Source of the DNA: Kitasatospora atroaurantiaca | GTDB taxonomy: Bacteria > Actinomycetota > Actinomycetes > Streptomycetales > Streptomycetaceae | Assembly: GCF_007828955.1 (NCBI RefSeq) | Contig: NZ_VIVR01000001.1 | Span: 3,348,001 to 3,412,000 of the forward strand | Length of the DNA stretch: 64,000 bases | Direction of reading: 5' to 3' | Shown: positions 16,027 to 24,458 of the stretch, piece after piece | Numbering within the stretch: position 1 is the stretch's first letter | Layout: each line of letters begins with the position of its first letter | Position numbers and translations under genes: made by a program | The notes under the pieces: generated by a model | What the model saw: only the letters and a program-made list of their open reading frames with translations | Told to the model about the DNA's origin: nothing | Databases searched by the model: none

Positions 16027-17829
16027 TCAGAACCCCCGGGTGCGCTTGGCCGCGCGGCGCGGTGCCAGCAGGTAGGGCGCGGGACGTTCCTCGGCCCCGG
16101 CGGGCCTGGTGCCCCGGAGCGTGCCGGGAAGCTTCATGAAGAGTCGTGCGACCTCGCCTCCGAGGTTCACCCCGACCGCCAGTGCCAGGGCCAGGGCGGC
16201 CGCCCGGCCCACCGAGATCAGACCGACGTCGGGCTGGTTCTGGGTGAAGGCGAGCATGCCGAGGTAGATCGCCGAGCCGGGCATCAACGGACCGAGTGCC
16301 GCCGTGACGTACGGCAGCGAGGAGGCGTTGCGGTAACGGGCCATCAGCTGGCCGAACAGGCCGACCAGACCGGCGGCGATGCCGGTGGACACCACCGCGG
16401 ACGTCCCGGCGTCGGTGAGCACGCCGTAGGTGGACCAGCCGATGGCGCTGTTGAGGGTGACGAACGGAAGCTTTCTGCTGTCGGTCTGCAGCAGCATGGC
16501 GAAGGCGAGGGTGAGCACCATCGCGGCGACCAGCTGGACGGGCGGGTGCCTGACCCCGATCAGACTCTCACCGGGGTTGAGTTTGGCGTGGATGCTCAGC
16601 CCGGCGTAGAGGATCAGCATCACGCCGATCACGATGCCGGCGACCAGGTACAGCACCTCCAGCAGCCGGGCGGCAGCGGTGATGTAGAAGCCGGTGAGGC
16701 CGTCCTGCACGGCGGCCACCAGGGCCCGGCCGGGCAGCAGGGCGAAGAGGCCACCGGTGATGACCACCGATCCGCGCAGCCCCAGGTGCGGGTTCAGCGA
16801 CAGGATGATGCCGGAGGCGGCGGCCGGCATCGCCGCTATGACGAACTGGTAGAACTCGGGCAGCCCCCGCCGGGCGATCAGCGAGGCGAGCCGGTCGCCG
16901 AGGATCGCGGCGACGAAGGCGTTGGCGAAGACCAGCCAGGCCTTGGCGTCGAGCCGCCCGCCGACCAGGAAGGTGGCGGCTCCCGCCAGCAGGCCGGTGG
17001 CGAGGGCGAGCAGCCAGGTCGGGTACGGGTGCCGGTTGCGGCGGATCTCGGCGAGGCGGCGGTAGGCGTCGTTGACGGAGAGCTTCTCCGCGGTGATGTC
17101 GGCCACCAGCCGGTAGACGGCGGCCAGCCGGGTGTAGTCGGAGGTCCGGCGGCGCACCACGCGGTCCGCGGTGACGGGGGGCTCGACCAGCGAGGGCTGG
17201 TACGAGATCCCGATCAGGGTGAAGGTGACCTGGGGCTCGCAGTGATCGAGCCGGTACGCGTGGGCGATTCCCAGCATCGCGGCCTCGACGTCCTCGGCGG
17301 CCTCGCCGCTGGCCAGCAGCAGTTCACCGATCCTGAGCGTCAGGTCGAGCACGCGCGGGACGTTCTTGACCGTCGCCTCGGCCTTCTGCTCGCGCTGGGT
17401 GCGCTCGTACGCCGGCCGCTCGGCCATGGGGGTACGCAGCAGGGTACGCATCCGGTCGGGCCAGGGGGCCGCGCCGGGGGCGCCCTGGCTGAGCGTCGAG
17501 TCGGCCGTGCCGGTGGGCGGGCCGAGGCTGAATCCGACGGCGCGCCAGTCCTCGGGGCTCAGCGTGTCCTCGGAGACGCCGGTGGGCCAGGCCAACGCCG
17601 ACGGCACCGCGTCGGCCGGCTCGCCGGGCCGGAGCAGGCCCTCGGTCTCGACCGGCGGCGAGGCCAGCGGGATGGCGGTGGGCTGCTCGACCGGCGGCGC
17701 GGCGGATCCGAGCAGGCCTTCGGTGAGCGAAGCCTCGCGCGGCGGCACCGGTTTGGGCGCGGGCCGGGCGGGCCTGCCGCCCCTGACCTTCTTGCCGCCG
17801 CCCGATCGGCCCCGGCCCCGCTTAGGCAC
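16027..17829 (-). CDS. ThrE-type threonine/serine exporter
   Basis: A 600-aa protein. A Pro/Gly-rich cytoplasmic N-terminus of about 165 residues precedes the ThrE domain. That domain starts with VLDLTLRIGELLLASGEAAE (DUF1212 start), and about ten transmembrane helices follow in two halves (DUF1212 and ThrE_2). ThrE in Corynebacterium exports threonine and serine with the proton gradient. The GTG at 17829 has gaggag 5 bp upstream. Longer in-frame translation back to 18093 would cross a palindromic repeat (17951-18063), so I reject it. Confidence 0.85.
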   Translation of the reverse strand: MPKRGRGRSGGGKKVRGGRPARPAPKPVPPREASLTEGLLGSAAPPVEQPTAIPLASPPVETEGLLRPGEPADAVPSALAWPTGVSEDTLSPEDWRAVGFSLGPPTGTADSTLSQGAPGAAPWPDRMRTLLRTPMAERPAYERTQREQKAEATVKNVPRVLDLTLRIGELLLASGEAAEDVEAAMLGIAHAYRLDHCEPQVTFTLIGISYQPSLVEPPVTADRVVRRRTSDYTRLAAVYRLVADITAEKLSVNDAYRRLAEIRRNRHPYPTWLLALATGLLAGAATFLVGGRLDAKAWLVFANAFVAAILGDRLASLIARRGLPEFYQFVIAAMPAAASGIILSLNPHLGLRGSVVITGGLFALLPGRALVAAVQDGLTGFYITAAARLLEVLYLVAGIVIGVMLILYAGLSIHAKLNPGESLIGVRHPPVQLVAAMVLTLAFAMLLQTDSRKLPFVTLNSAIGWSTYGVLTDAGTSAVVSTGIAAGLVGLFGQLMARYRNASSLPYVTAALGPLMPGSAIYLGMLAFTQNQPDVGLISVGRAAALALALAVGVNLGGEVARLFMKLPGTLRGTRPAGAEERPAPYLLAPRRAAKRTRGF

Positions 17830-17950
17830 TGCCACTCCTCGCCGCCCCTGGTGGCGCCCGGCCACCGTGGTGATATTGCGTCCCACCTTGCCTGATCGAA
17901 CGCCCGAACGCACATGTGCGGTCGCTGCCCCGTGCGAGTACGACCACCGC

Positions 17951-18063
17951 CACAAGGGCGCGGGGGAGAACTGCGCGAAGCGGGAGGGCTGCGGGCCGGT
18001 GCCTTCCGATCTCGCGCAGTTCTCCCCCAGCCTTCGGCCGGGAGGTGCCCCCACGCGCCCCTG
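17951..18063. repeat. Modular palindromic intergenic element, copy B
   Basis: gggggagaactgcgcga near 17963-17978 pairs with tcgcgcagttctccccc at 18012-18028. The tail (cccagccttcggccgggagg, then cccccacgcgcccctg) is identical to copy A except for one base. It lies after the TPR gene and before the ThrE gene, both on the minus strand, so it is at the 3' end of the HSP90-TPR operon. Confidence 0.8.
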
Positions 18064-18105
18064 GACAGTGGAACTGGCTCCGGTGCGTGCCACTGGCAGA
18101 CCGCC

Positions 18106-20436
18106 TCAGAGCCCGTAGCGCTCGACGATCCCCCGGTGCCGGTCGGCGTCGGCCCCGGCCGCCTCGGCCAGGTCGAGCCAGCTGAGCGGGTGCTCCCAGT
18201 GCTTCGTCAGGCGGAGCAGCAGCGCATCGGCCTCGGCGGCGGAGGCCGTCGGCGGCACCCCGAGGGCCGCGTAGACGCCGGGCAGGGATTCGGTCTCCTC
18301 AGCGGGGTCGTTGATCGCGTACTCGCCTCCGCTGTAGGCCCAGAGTCCGTACTCGGTCTCGCCGAGCGCCTCCCGCAGCGCCACCCACTCCTCGGTGCCG
18401 GGCCAGGCTCCGTCCAGCCAGTAGGTGGTGTACCCGGCCGGGTCGAGCAGGGTGAGCAGCTCGAAGGCCGGCCGCCAGCCGTCCGCCTCGCCCTCGGCCG
18501 GCGGCTCGTTCAGCAGCGCCGGGCCGAAGACCACGGTGTCCCGGTGGTTGAGCGGCACGTCCTCCCCGAGTACGGGCAGGATGCGCGCGGTGGCCGGGCC
18601 GGTGCGCACGGCCGGGAGGTCGGCGGTGGCGCCGTTGGTCCGGGTGGCGCGGACGGTGATGAGCTGCCACTCCTCGTCCACCGGCCCGCTGTCGGTCTCG
18701 AAGTCGATGCCGATCCTGGCTCCGACCGCTCGCACGGCCGCCCAGTCCCGGTTGGCCGTGGCGGCGGTGATGAGGTGCCAGAGGTCGGGCTCCTGGACCG
18801 TCCGGTACTGCTGGTCCGGGGGCGTGCCCTCGACGGGCAGCGCGTGCTCCAGCAGTTCCTCGTACAGCTGCTGGGCCGTGGCATGGTCGCCCAGCCTGGT
18901 CGCTGCGGCGGCGCCGAGTCGGCGCGGGTTGATGCGATCGGGCTCCTCCGCGACCAGGGCGGCGCAGTGCTCGCCGACCTCCGCCCAGCGGCCCTCGGCG
19001 GCGGCCCAGCGGGCGCGCGCCCAGTGGGCGTCGGCGGGGTTGGTGGGCATCAGCCGGTCCGCCAGGCGCTTGACGCCCTCGCCGTCCCCCGCCTCGATCA
19101 GCATCTGGGAGAGCATGCCGATCAGGTGCTCGTGCCGGCCGTCCTCCTCCAGCTGCTCCCAGAGCAGGTCGGCGGCGGCTCGGGTGTGGCCGAGGCTGCC
19201 GAGCACACCGGCCAGGTTGACCACCACGGCGGTCGACGGGGCCTCGGCGCGGGCGGCGGCGAACAGGTCGGCCGCAGCCTCCGCCGGGATCTGCTGTCCG
19301 GCCAGCCACTCCGGCAGCTCGGCGACGGGCACCGGCAGGGCCGGTACGGGCAGGGCCTCGGCCTCGGCACGCAGCTCGGCGACCCGCTCGGCCACGCCGT
19401 CGGTGCGCCGCAGCTGCGTGAGCTTGCGTTCCCCGGCGGCCGCCAGCGTGAGCGCGACCGTACGGGCTCCGCGCCGGACGGCGAGCCGCCCGGCGATCAC
19501 CAGCAGGTCCAGGCAAGGGCGGTGGGAGCCGGCCGCGTCGAGGTAGCCCACCCAGTGCGCGAGCCGGACGCCCAGCTCGGTGTCGTTCTCGTACGCCCCG
19601 GCGGCAACCAGGGCCTCCACGGCGGTGGCCCAGCGGTGGCGGATGTCCGGGAACTCCTCGGCCTCCCCGGCAGCGGGCAGCTGCCCCAGCGCGAGTTCGG
19701 GGCGGCCGAGGGCGGCCAGCATGACGGCCCGTCCGACGGCGAGCTTGCGGCGGTCGTCGTCGTCCAGCTTGTGCCGGGCGGTGACGTACGCCAGCTCGGC
19801 GGTGTCGTAGGCGGCCAGGGCGTCCTGGTAGCGGCCGAGCCGGTACAGGGCGGAGGCCCGGCTGTGGCCGAAGGCCAGCGAGACCTGCTCCCCGGCGGCC
19901 TGGATCCGGGACTGGGCGCGGTCGAGGTGGGCCAGCGCGGCCTCGGCGCGGCCGTCGTCCTCCAGAGTGTCGGCGTACTCGCGGGAGAGGCAGTCGAAGC
20001 AGGCGCGGGCCGGCTCGACCCTGGCGAGCGTCTCCTCCAGCACGGCGAGCCGCTCCGGCACGTAGCCGGGGCCGTCGATGTTGGCGTGGCAGATGGTGAA
20101 GTCCTGCACGGCGCACACGGACTGCGGGCAGGAGGCCGTCTCCTCGCGGTGCGCGAACTCCAGCAGCGAGACCGCCTCGCCCATCGCGGCCTCGCCCTGG
20201 TGGCGCTTGTTCAGCAGGTTCTGCAGGCGCCAGTGGCGCAGGAAGACCTCCACCCAGGGCAGGCCGAGCGCCCGGGCGGAGGCCAGCGCCTCGGGGTACA
20301 TCGCGTCCAGCTGCTCGTTGCGGCCCTCGACGGCGTGGCCGGCGATCTCGGCCAGCGCGGTGGCCAGCCGGTGCTGCCCGGACTCGGCCAGCGTCTCGTG
20401 GGTGTCGTGCACCCAGGCCCAGATGTCCGTACTCAT
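18106..20436 (-). CDS. TPR-repeat protein coupled to HSP90
   Basis: A 776-aa soluble, helical protein made of tandem TPR-like units over most of its length, for example ALAHLDRAQSRIQAAGEQVS and ASALYRLGRYQDALAAYDTA. The start ATG overlaps the HSP90 stop by four bases (ATGA), so the two are translationally coupled. Near the N-terminus it has ETASCPQSVCAVQDFTICH and ARACFDCLS, a cysteine set that could bind a metal. In eukaryotes TPR proteins are HSP90 co-chaperones; a similar role here is an inference. No signal peptide or membrane segment is seen. Confidence 0.8.
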   Translation of the reverse strand: MSTDIWAWVHDTHETLAESGQHRLATALAEIAGHAVEGRNEQLDAMYPEALASARALGLPWVEVFLRHWRLQNLLNKRHQGEAAMGEAVSLLEFAHREETASCPQSVCAVQDFTICHANIDGPGYVPERLAVLEETLARVEPARACFDCLSREYADTLEDDGRAEAALAHLDRAQSRIQAAGEQVSLAFGHSRASALYRLGRYQDALAAYDTAELAYVTARHKLDDDDRRKLAVGRAVMLAALGRPELALGQLPAAGEAEEFPDIRHRWATAVEALVAAGAYENDTELGVRLAHWVGYLDAAGSHRPCLDLLVIAGRLAVRRGARTVALTLAAAGERKLTQLRRTDGVAERVAELRAEAEALPVPALPVPVAELPEWLAGQQIPAEAAADLFAAARAEAPSTAVVVNLAGVLGSLGHTRAAADLLWEQLEEDGRHEHLIGMLSQMLIEAGDGEGVKRLADRLMPTNPADAHWARARWAAAEGRWAEVGEHCAALVAEEPDRINPRRLGAAAATRLGDHATAQQLYEELLEHALPVEGTPPDQQYRTVQEPDLWHLITAATANRDWAAVRAVGARIGIDFETDSGPVDEEWQLITVRATRTNGATADLPAVRTGPATARILPVLGEDVPLNHRDTVVFGPALLNEPPAEGEADGWRPAFELLTLLDPAGYTTYWLDGAWPGTEEWVALREALGETEYGLWAYSGGEYAINDPAEETESLPGVYAALGVPPTASAAEADALLLRLTKHWEHPLSWLDLAEAAGADADRHRGIVERYGL

Positions 20437-22346
20437 TTCGCCTGCTCCCCCTGCTGATCGCGTGCGGACAGTGTGTCCGGCACCGCTGACAGTCCGTCCG
20501 GGACGGCCGCGGTGAGGGCCGCCACGGCGGTGCCGACGCCCTCGAGCGCGGCGGTCAGGTCACCGGCGGCGGAGCCCGAGGCCGCCGCCATGATCACCTT
20601 CAGCGAGCGCAGCAGCCCGGCGGCCGTGGCGCTGCCGGTGTGCCCGGCGCGGTAGGCGGCGAGCAGCTGCCGCACGGCGGGCGAGGCGAGATTGAGGTAG
20701 AGCCGCGCCTTGACCGTGCCGTCGGTACGGGCGGTGAAGGCCCGGGCCAGCCGAAGGGCGGCGGACGGGATGCGCGCGTCGGCCTGGTCGTCCTCGATCC
20801 GGGCCTTGAGCTCGGCCTCGCGGTCCGGCACCAGGACCAGCGGCAGGCCGGGCGGGTCGAAGCGGGCCGGGACGAGCTGCTCGCCGTCGTCGGCGAGGGC
20901 TGCCCCCAGCCAGGCGGTCTCCTCGGCGGACAGCGGCTGTTCGGGGTCGCGGAACAGCTCCCGGTTGCCGCTCTCGCTGCCGAGTTCCACCAGCCGGCAG
21001 TCCCGCAGCTGGGCGTAGCGGCGCAGGAAGGGCAGCACGGCGTAGCGGTCACCGCGCGCGATCGGGACCTGCATGGCCCGGTAGAGCATCTCCTCGAAGC
21101 CGCCGCCGCTGCCGAGGGCGACGTGCACGGCTCCGCCGCCCGCGGCGCGCAGCGCACCGGCCGTCAGGTCGCCCTGCGAGGTGGGGACGGGGACGTCGTC
21201 GGCGAGCAGGGTGAAGAGCCGGTCGTCGCAGAGGGCGGCGCCGAGCAGGTCCTGGCCGTGCCGGGCCAGGATGCGGCGCCAGGCCGTGGGGTGCAGCCGC
21301 GCGGTCTCGTACAGGCCGTCCACGATCGCGTCCGTGAGGGCCTGCTGGAGGGCGCGGTAGTGGTCGTCGCGCTGGAGGTCCTCGCGGCTGGCGGTGGGGG
21401 TGAGCCGGGTGGATTCGACGACGCCGCCGATGAAGCCGGCCCAGCTGGGCAGCAGGTCCCGGGCGTCCTCGGAGAGCAGCATGCCGCGTAGGTAGACCGA
21501 GAGGTCGCGGTTGTCGCTGCTGCCGTAGGTGCCGCCGTCCTGGACCCAGAGCAGGCCGACGGCGTCCGTCGCGCCTTCGACGGGGTCGACCGGGAAGGCG
21601 GTGAGCGGCTCGAAGCGGCGGCCGAAGGCGGCGGCGAAGCTCATCCGGGCGGTGTACAGGTGCCCGGGCACCTCCTGGCGCCACGGCACCGGGACGTCGT
21701 TGACGGGCTTCTCGTCGTCGCCGACGTACACGGGGATCGGCAGCAGGACGCAGTAGCGGGCGAGCACCTCGCGCAGCGCGTACTCGTCGGCGAGGTGGGC
21801 GTGTTCGGCCTTGAGCAGCAGCTCGACCACGGTGCCGGGGGTCGGGCGCGGGTCGGTGGGCTCGACGCTGTACTGCTCGCCGCCACGGCTGCGGTAGCGG
21901 TGGCCGAGGGCCGGCTCGCGGTGCGAGGTGGTGGTGACGGTGACCTCGTCGGCGACCGAGAAGGCGGAGAGGAAGCCGAGGCCGAAGGCGCCGATCAGCT
22001 CCTGGTTGCCGGTGACCTCGCGCAGCAGGCGGGTGTAGCCGGTGCCGACGGTGGCCAGGTAGGCATGGATCTCGGGCTCGGTCAGCCCCGCGCCGGTGTC
22101 CTCGATGGCGATGGCCCGGCGGGCGGCGTCGCCCCGGACCCGGATGCTCGCCTCGGCTGTGCTGCCGGGGTCCTCCAGCCTGCGACGGGTGTGTGAGTCG
22201 TGGGCGTTCTGGACGAGTTCGCGCAGCGCGACCAGGGGGGTGGAGTACAGGTGGGTGGCGAGCACACTGACCAGACCACCGAGATCGACCTCGGTCGTCC
22301 GCAGATTCTGCTCGGGTACCCGGCCGGGCTGGAGACCTTCAGACAT
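20433..22346 (-). CDS. HSP90-family molecular chaperone (HtpG-like)
   Basis: A 637-aa protein. The GHKL ATPase motifs are all present: ALRELVQNAHDS near residue 42 (equivalent to the ELISNASDA helix of HtpG), AIEDTGAGLTEPEI near 78, and GAFGLGFLSAF near 119. The middle domain contains RGMLLSEDARDLLPSWAGFI and STRLTPTASREDLQRDD, with the ATP-sensing Arg. The C-terminal dimerisation part is divergent and lacks a eukaryotic MEEVD tail. Length equals typical HtpG (about 620-640). It is the first gene of a coupled pair with the TPR protein. Confidence 0.88.
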   Translation of the reverse strand: MSEGLQPGRVPEQNLRTTEVDLGGLVSVLATHLYSTPLVALRELVQNAHDSHTRRRLEDPGSTAEASIRVRGDAARRAIAIEDTGAGLTEPEIHAYLATVGTGYTRLLREVTGNQELIGAFGLGFLSAFSVADEVTVTTTSHREPALGHRYRSRGGEQYSVEPTDPRPTPGTVVELLLKAEHAHLADEYALREVLARYCVLLPIPVYVGDDEKPVNDVPVPWRQEVPGHLYTARMSFAAAFGRRFEPLTAFPVDPVEGATDAVGLLWVQDGGTYGSSDNRDLSVYLRGMLLSEDARDLLPSWAGFIGGVVESTRLTPTASREDLQRDDHYRALQQALTDAIVDGLYETARLHPTAWRRILARHGQDLLGAALCDDRLFTLLADDVPVPTSQGDLTAGALRAAGGGAVHVALGSGGGFEEMLYRAMQVPIARGDRYAVLPFLRRYAQLRDCRLVELGSESGNRELFRDPEQPLSAEETAWLGAALADDGEQLVPARFDPPGLPLVLVPDREAELKARIEDDQADARIPSAALRLARAFTARTDGTVKARLYLNLASPAVRQLLAAYRAGHTGSATAAGLLRSLKVIMAAASGSAAGDLTAALEGVGTAVAALTAAVPDGLSAVPDTLSARDQQGEQAK

Positions 22347-22711
22347 GAGGCCTCAGTGTGCCAGTACGACAATCGGGCGACCAGCGATTTCAGAAGCAAT
22401 TAAGGGCGAGGCGGCGGGCAGCCCCAGGGGCGCGATAGGTTAACCAGGGATTGACGCCCCCACCTGCGCTGCCGGGTGGGGGAAATCGCCGCCGTTCGGG
22501 GGGATTTCGGCCTTGCCGCGTGCCTTCCTGTGACGTCCGTCGTTCGGCGACTATTCCATCCGGGTGACACCTTCGAGCGAACCGGCAGGTGATCCATTGT
22601 AGTCAATAGGCCGACCGGGGAATGCTTCTCATGCGACGTCAGGAACCGGCGCAGCGCGGGGCGGCCACCCCTCGGCGCGCCACTTTCGCACCAGTTAGCA
22701 GGGAGACCACC
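22347..22711. other. 365-bp intergenic region between the HSP90 gene and a small secreted protein
   Basis: It holds the promoters of the divergent HSP90 gene and the small secreted protein gene. At 22420-22445 a fragment (ccccaggggcgcg) resembles half of the palindromic element found elsewhere, but the second half is absent. An in-frame ATG at 22622 would add 30 residues to the secreted protein; I see no RBS for it. I recognise no RNA gene here. Confidence 0.5.
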
Positions 22712-23029
22712 GTGTCCCGTATTCGCGCAGTCGCCGCCGTCACCGCCCTCGGGGGCTTCCTCCTGGCGGGCATCGGCACCGCCCAGGCGGACAACGGCGC
22801 AGGCGCCGAACACAACTCCAACAGCAGCTTGGTGAGCAACATCGGCTCCGGAAACATCGTCGGCAGCGTCCACGGCAACGGCAACGCCTCCCAGCAGACG
22901 GCCACCGGCTCCGGCGGCAGCAACCAGAACAACAGCCTCGGCGTGGCCGGCAACTCCGGTGGCATCGGCACCGCTCAGGGCAACGGCAACCTCTCGGACA
23001 AGGTCTACTACCCCTTCGTGCTCTACTGA
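22712..23029 (+). CDS. Small secreted Asn/Gly/Ser-rich protein
   Basis: A 105-aa protein. The signal peptide VSRIRAVAAVTALGGFLLAG is cleaved near GTAQA-DN. The mature part of about 75 residues is rich in Gly, Asn and Ser (NSNSSLVSNIGSGNIVGS, then NGNASQQTATGSGGSNQNNS) with repeated N-G and G-N steps, and it ends KVYYPFVLY. It contains no cysteine. The composition recalls secreted surface proteins of Streptomyces such as rodlins or chaplins, but no clear match to either is visible. The GTG start has gggag about 7 bp upstream. A strong terminator follows. Confidence 0.7.
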   Translation: MSRIRAVAAVTALGGFLLAGIGTAQADNGAGAEHNSNSSLVSNIGSGNIVGSVHGNGNASQQTATGSGGSNQNNSLGVAGNSGGIGTAQGNGNLSDKVYYPFVLY

Positions 23030-23044
23030 GCCGCCGCCCGGAAC

Positions 23045-23081
23045 GCCCGTGGGGCAGGCCTCTCCGGCCTGCCCCACGGGC
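23045..23081. terminator. Strong terminator hairpin
   Basis: gcccgtggggcaggcc and its exact complement form a 16-bp stem with a TCTCC loop, between the small secreted protein and the convergent double-TetR gene. Confidence 0.9.
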
Positions 23082-23087
23082 ATGTCC

Positions 23088-24269
23088 TCAGGACAGTCCG
23101 AGGACGGCCCGGCTCAGTGCGATCAGGCACTGCGTCAGATCGGGCCGGTGGCATCCGGGGCGGTTCCGTACGCCGTCGTTCACCAGCGCGAACATCGCGT
23201 GGACGCGGATCCGGGCCTCGGCGTTCTCGTACTCGGGGCGGATCTGCTGGAGCAGCCCGACCCAGGTGCGCAGGAAGTCCCGCCGGAAGTCGACGGCGGC
23301 CTTGCGGTCCGGCTCGGCGAGCCGCTCGGTCTCACTGAGCATCGCGCCCAGGTAGTGGCTGTGGCGCAGCGCGAAGTCCACGTACGCGCGCAGCCCGGCG
23401 GCCAACGCCGCGGCCGGGCCGCCGTTCGACCGGCTGCCACCGCCCGCGATCGCTGCCTCGACCTCGTGCCAGAGCCGCTCCCGGCTGCGGACCAGCGCTG
23501 CGGCGAGCAGCTCGGCCTTGGTGTCGAAGTGCTTGTACACACTGGGCCCGGCGATGCCGACGGCGGCGCCGAGCTGGTCGGTGCTGACGTTGTCGAAGCC
23601 CCGCTCGTGGAACAGCCGGACGGCCGCGACCAGCAGCTCCTCCCGCCGCGACTCCGAGACCCCGTAAGAGAGTTGGGGTACGGCCGGCGGCTGCGGAGCG
23701 CCGGTGAGCGAGGCCGCGAGCAGGTCGCCGCCGATCTGTTGGAGCAGCCGCTCGAAGCGACGGCGGGGCGGAGCGAAGGTGTGGTACGACAGGCTGCCGT
23801 ACGCCGAGAGCAGCGACCAGCAGAGCAACTCGGCGTCGGCCGGGGAGAGTTCGGGACGGGCGGCGACCAGCACCCGGGCCATCTCGCGGACCTCCCCGCG
23901 CAGCCCGCGGCGCAACTCGGCGCGCTGGACGGCGGGCAGCAGCCGGGCGTCGCGCTGCCAGAGCGTGCCGAAGGCGCGATGGTCGATGGCGACGGCGGCG
24001 AGCGCCGCACAGAGCGCCGGCGGGCCGAAGGAGCCGGAGCGGACCGCCGAACCGAGCGCCGCCAGGTCGAAATCGACGGCCTGCCGCAGAAGTTGGGGCT
24101 TGCTGCGGAAGTGCCGGTAGAGGGCGGGTGCGGTGATGCCCACCTCGGCCGCGACCTCCGCCATCGAGACCTGGTGGTAGCCCCGCCGATGGAACTGCCC
24201 GCTCGCCGCGGCGAGGATCTGCGCCTTGCGCCCGGGTGGCCGCCGCACCACACCCCGCTCTGTCGACAC
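23088..24269 (-). CDS. Regulator with two TetR domains in tandem
   Basis: About 393 residues containing two complete TetR N-terminal domains. The first has KAQILAAASGQFHRRGYHQV and VGITAPALYRHFRSK. The second, near residue 200, has REELLVAAVRLFHERGFDNV and VGIAGPSVYKHFDTK. Each is followed by a helical ligand-binding half. Gene fusion or duplication is likely. It is divergent from the acyl-CoA dehydrogenase and ligase genes. I chose the GTG at 24267-24269 because longer translation from ATG 24342 would cover an operator-like repeat (24318-24331). Confidence 0.8.
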   Translation of the reverse strand: MSTERGVVRRPPGRKAQILAAASGQFHRRGYHQVSMAEVAAEVGITAPALYRHFRSKPQLLRQAVDFDLAALGSAVRSGSFGPPALCAALAAVAIDHRAFGTLWQRDARLLPAVQRAELRRGLRGEVREMARVLVAARPELSPADAELLCWSLLSAYGSLSYHTFAPPRRRFERLLQQIGGDLLAASLTGAPQPPAVPQLSYGVSESRREELLVAAVRLFHERGFDNVSTDQLGAAVGIAGPSVYKHFDTKAELLAAALVRSRERLWHEVEAAIAGGGSRSNGGPAAALAAGLRAYVDFALRHSHYLGAMLSETERLAEPDRKAAVDFRRDFLRTWVGLLQQIRPEYENAEARIRVHAMFALVNDGVRNRPGCHRPDLTQCLIALSRAVLGLS

Positions 24270-24317
24270 CTGTCGTCCCCTGCCGTCAGCCTGCCCACGA
24301 CTACCGGCCCAGGGTAG

Positions 24318-24331
24318 CAAGCATTCACTTG
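24318..24331. promoter_or_regulatory. Operator-like inverted repeat before the double-TetR/acyl-CoA dehydrogenase genes
   Basis: CAAG-CATTCA-CTTG is an inverted repeat in the divergent gap, of the kind bound by TetR regulators of fatty-acid and CoA-ester genes. It is the likely target of the neighbouring double-TetR protein. Confidence 0.5.
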
Positions 24332-24458
24332 TCCGGTCCGTCACGGCCGTATCAAGGGGTGATCAACCCGAGAGAACGCGCCGCACATGCTGGACAGCGG
24401 AAGCTACCGGCGATTAACTTGTCAGGCGATCAACGGGCACCACGAAGGGAGCGCCGCC

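Noticed and set aside
17830..18093. N-terminal extension of the ThrE exporter
   Set aside because: It translates through palindromic element copy B. The GTG at 17829 has a good RBS.
18106..18300. A DnaJ-like domain at the end of the TPR protein (VYAALGVPPTASAAEAD)
   Set aside because: The start resembles a J-domain helix, but the HPD motif is absent and the remaining length does not fit.
22420..22445. A fifth copy of the palindromic element
   Set aside because: Only ccccaggggcgcg is present, without an inverted partner or internal module; it could be an eroded remnant or chance.
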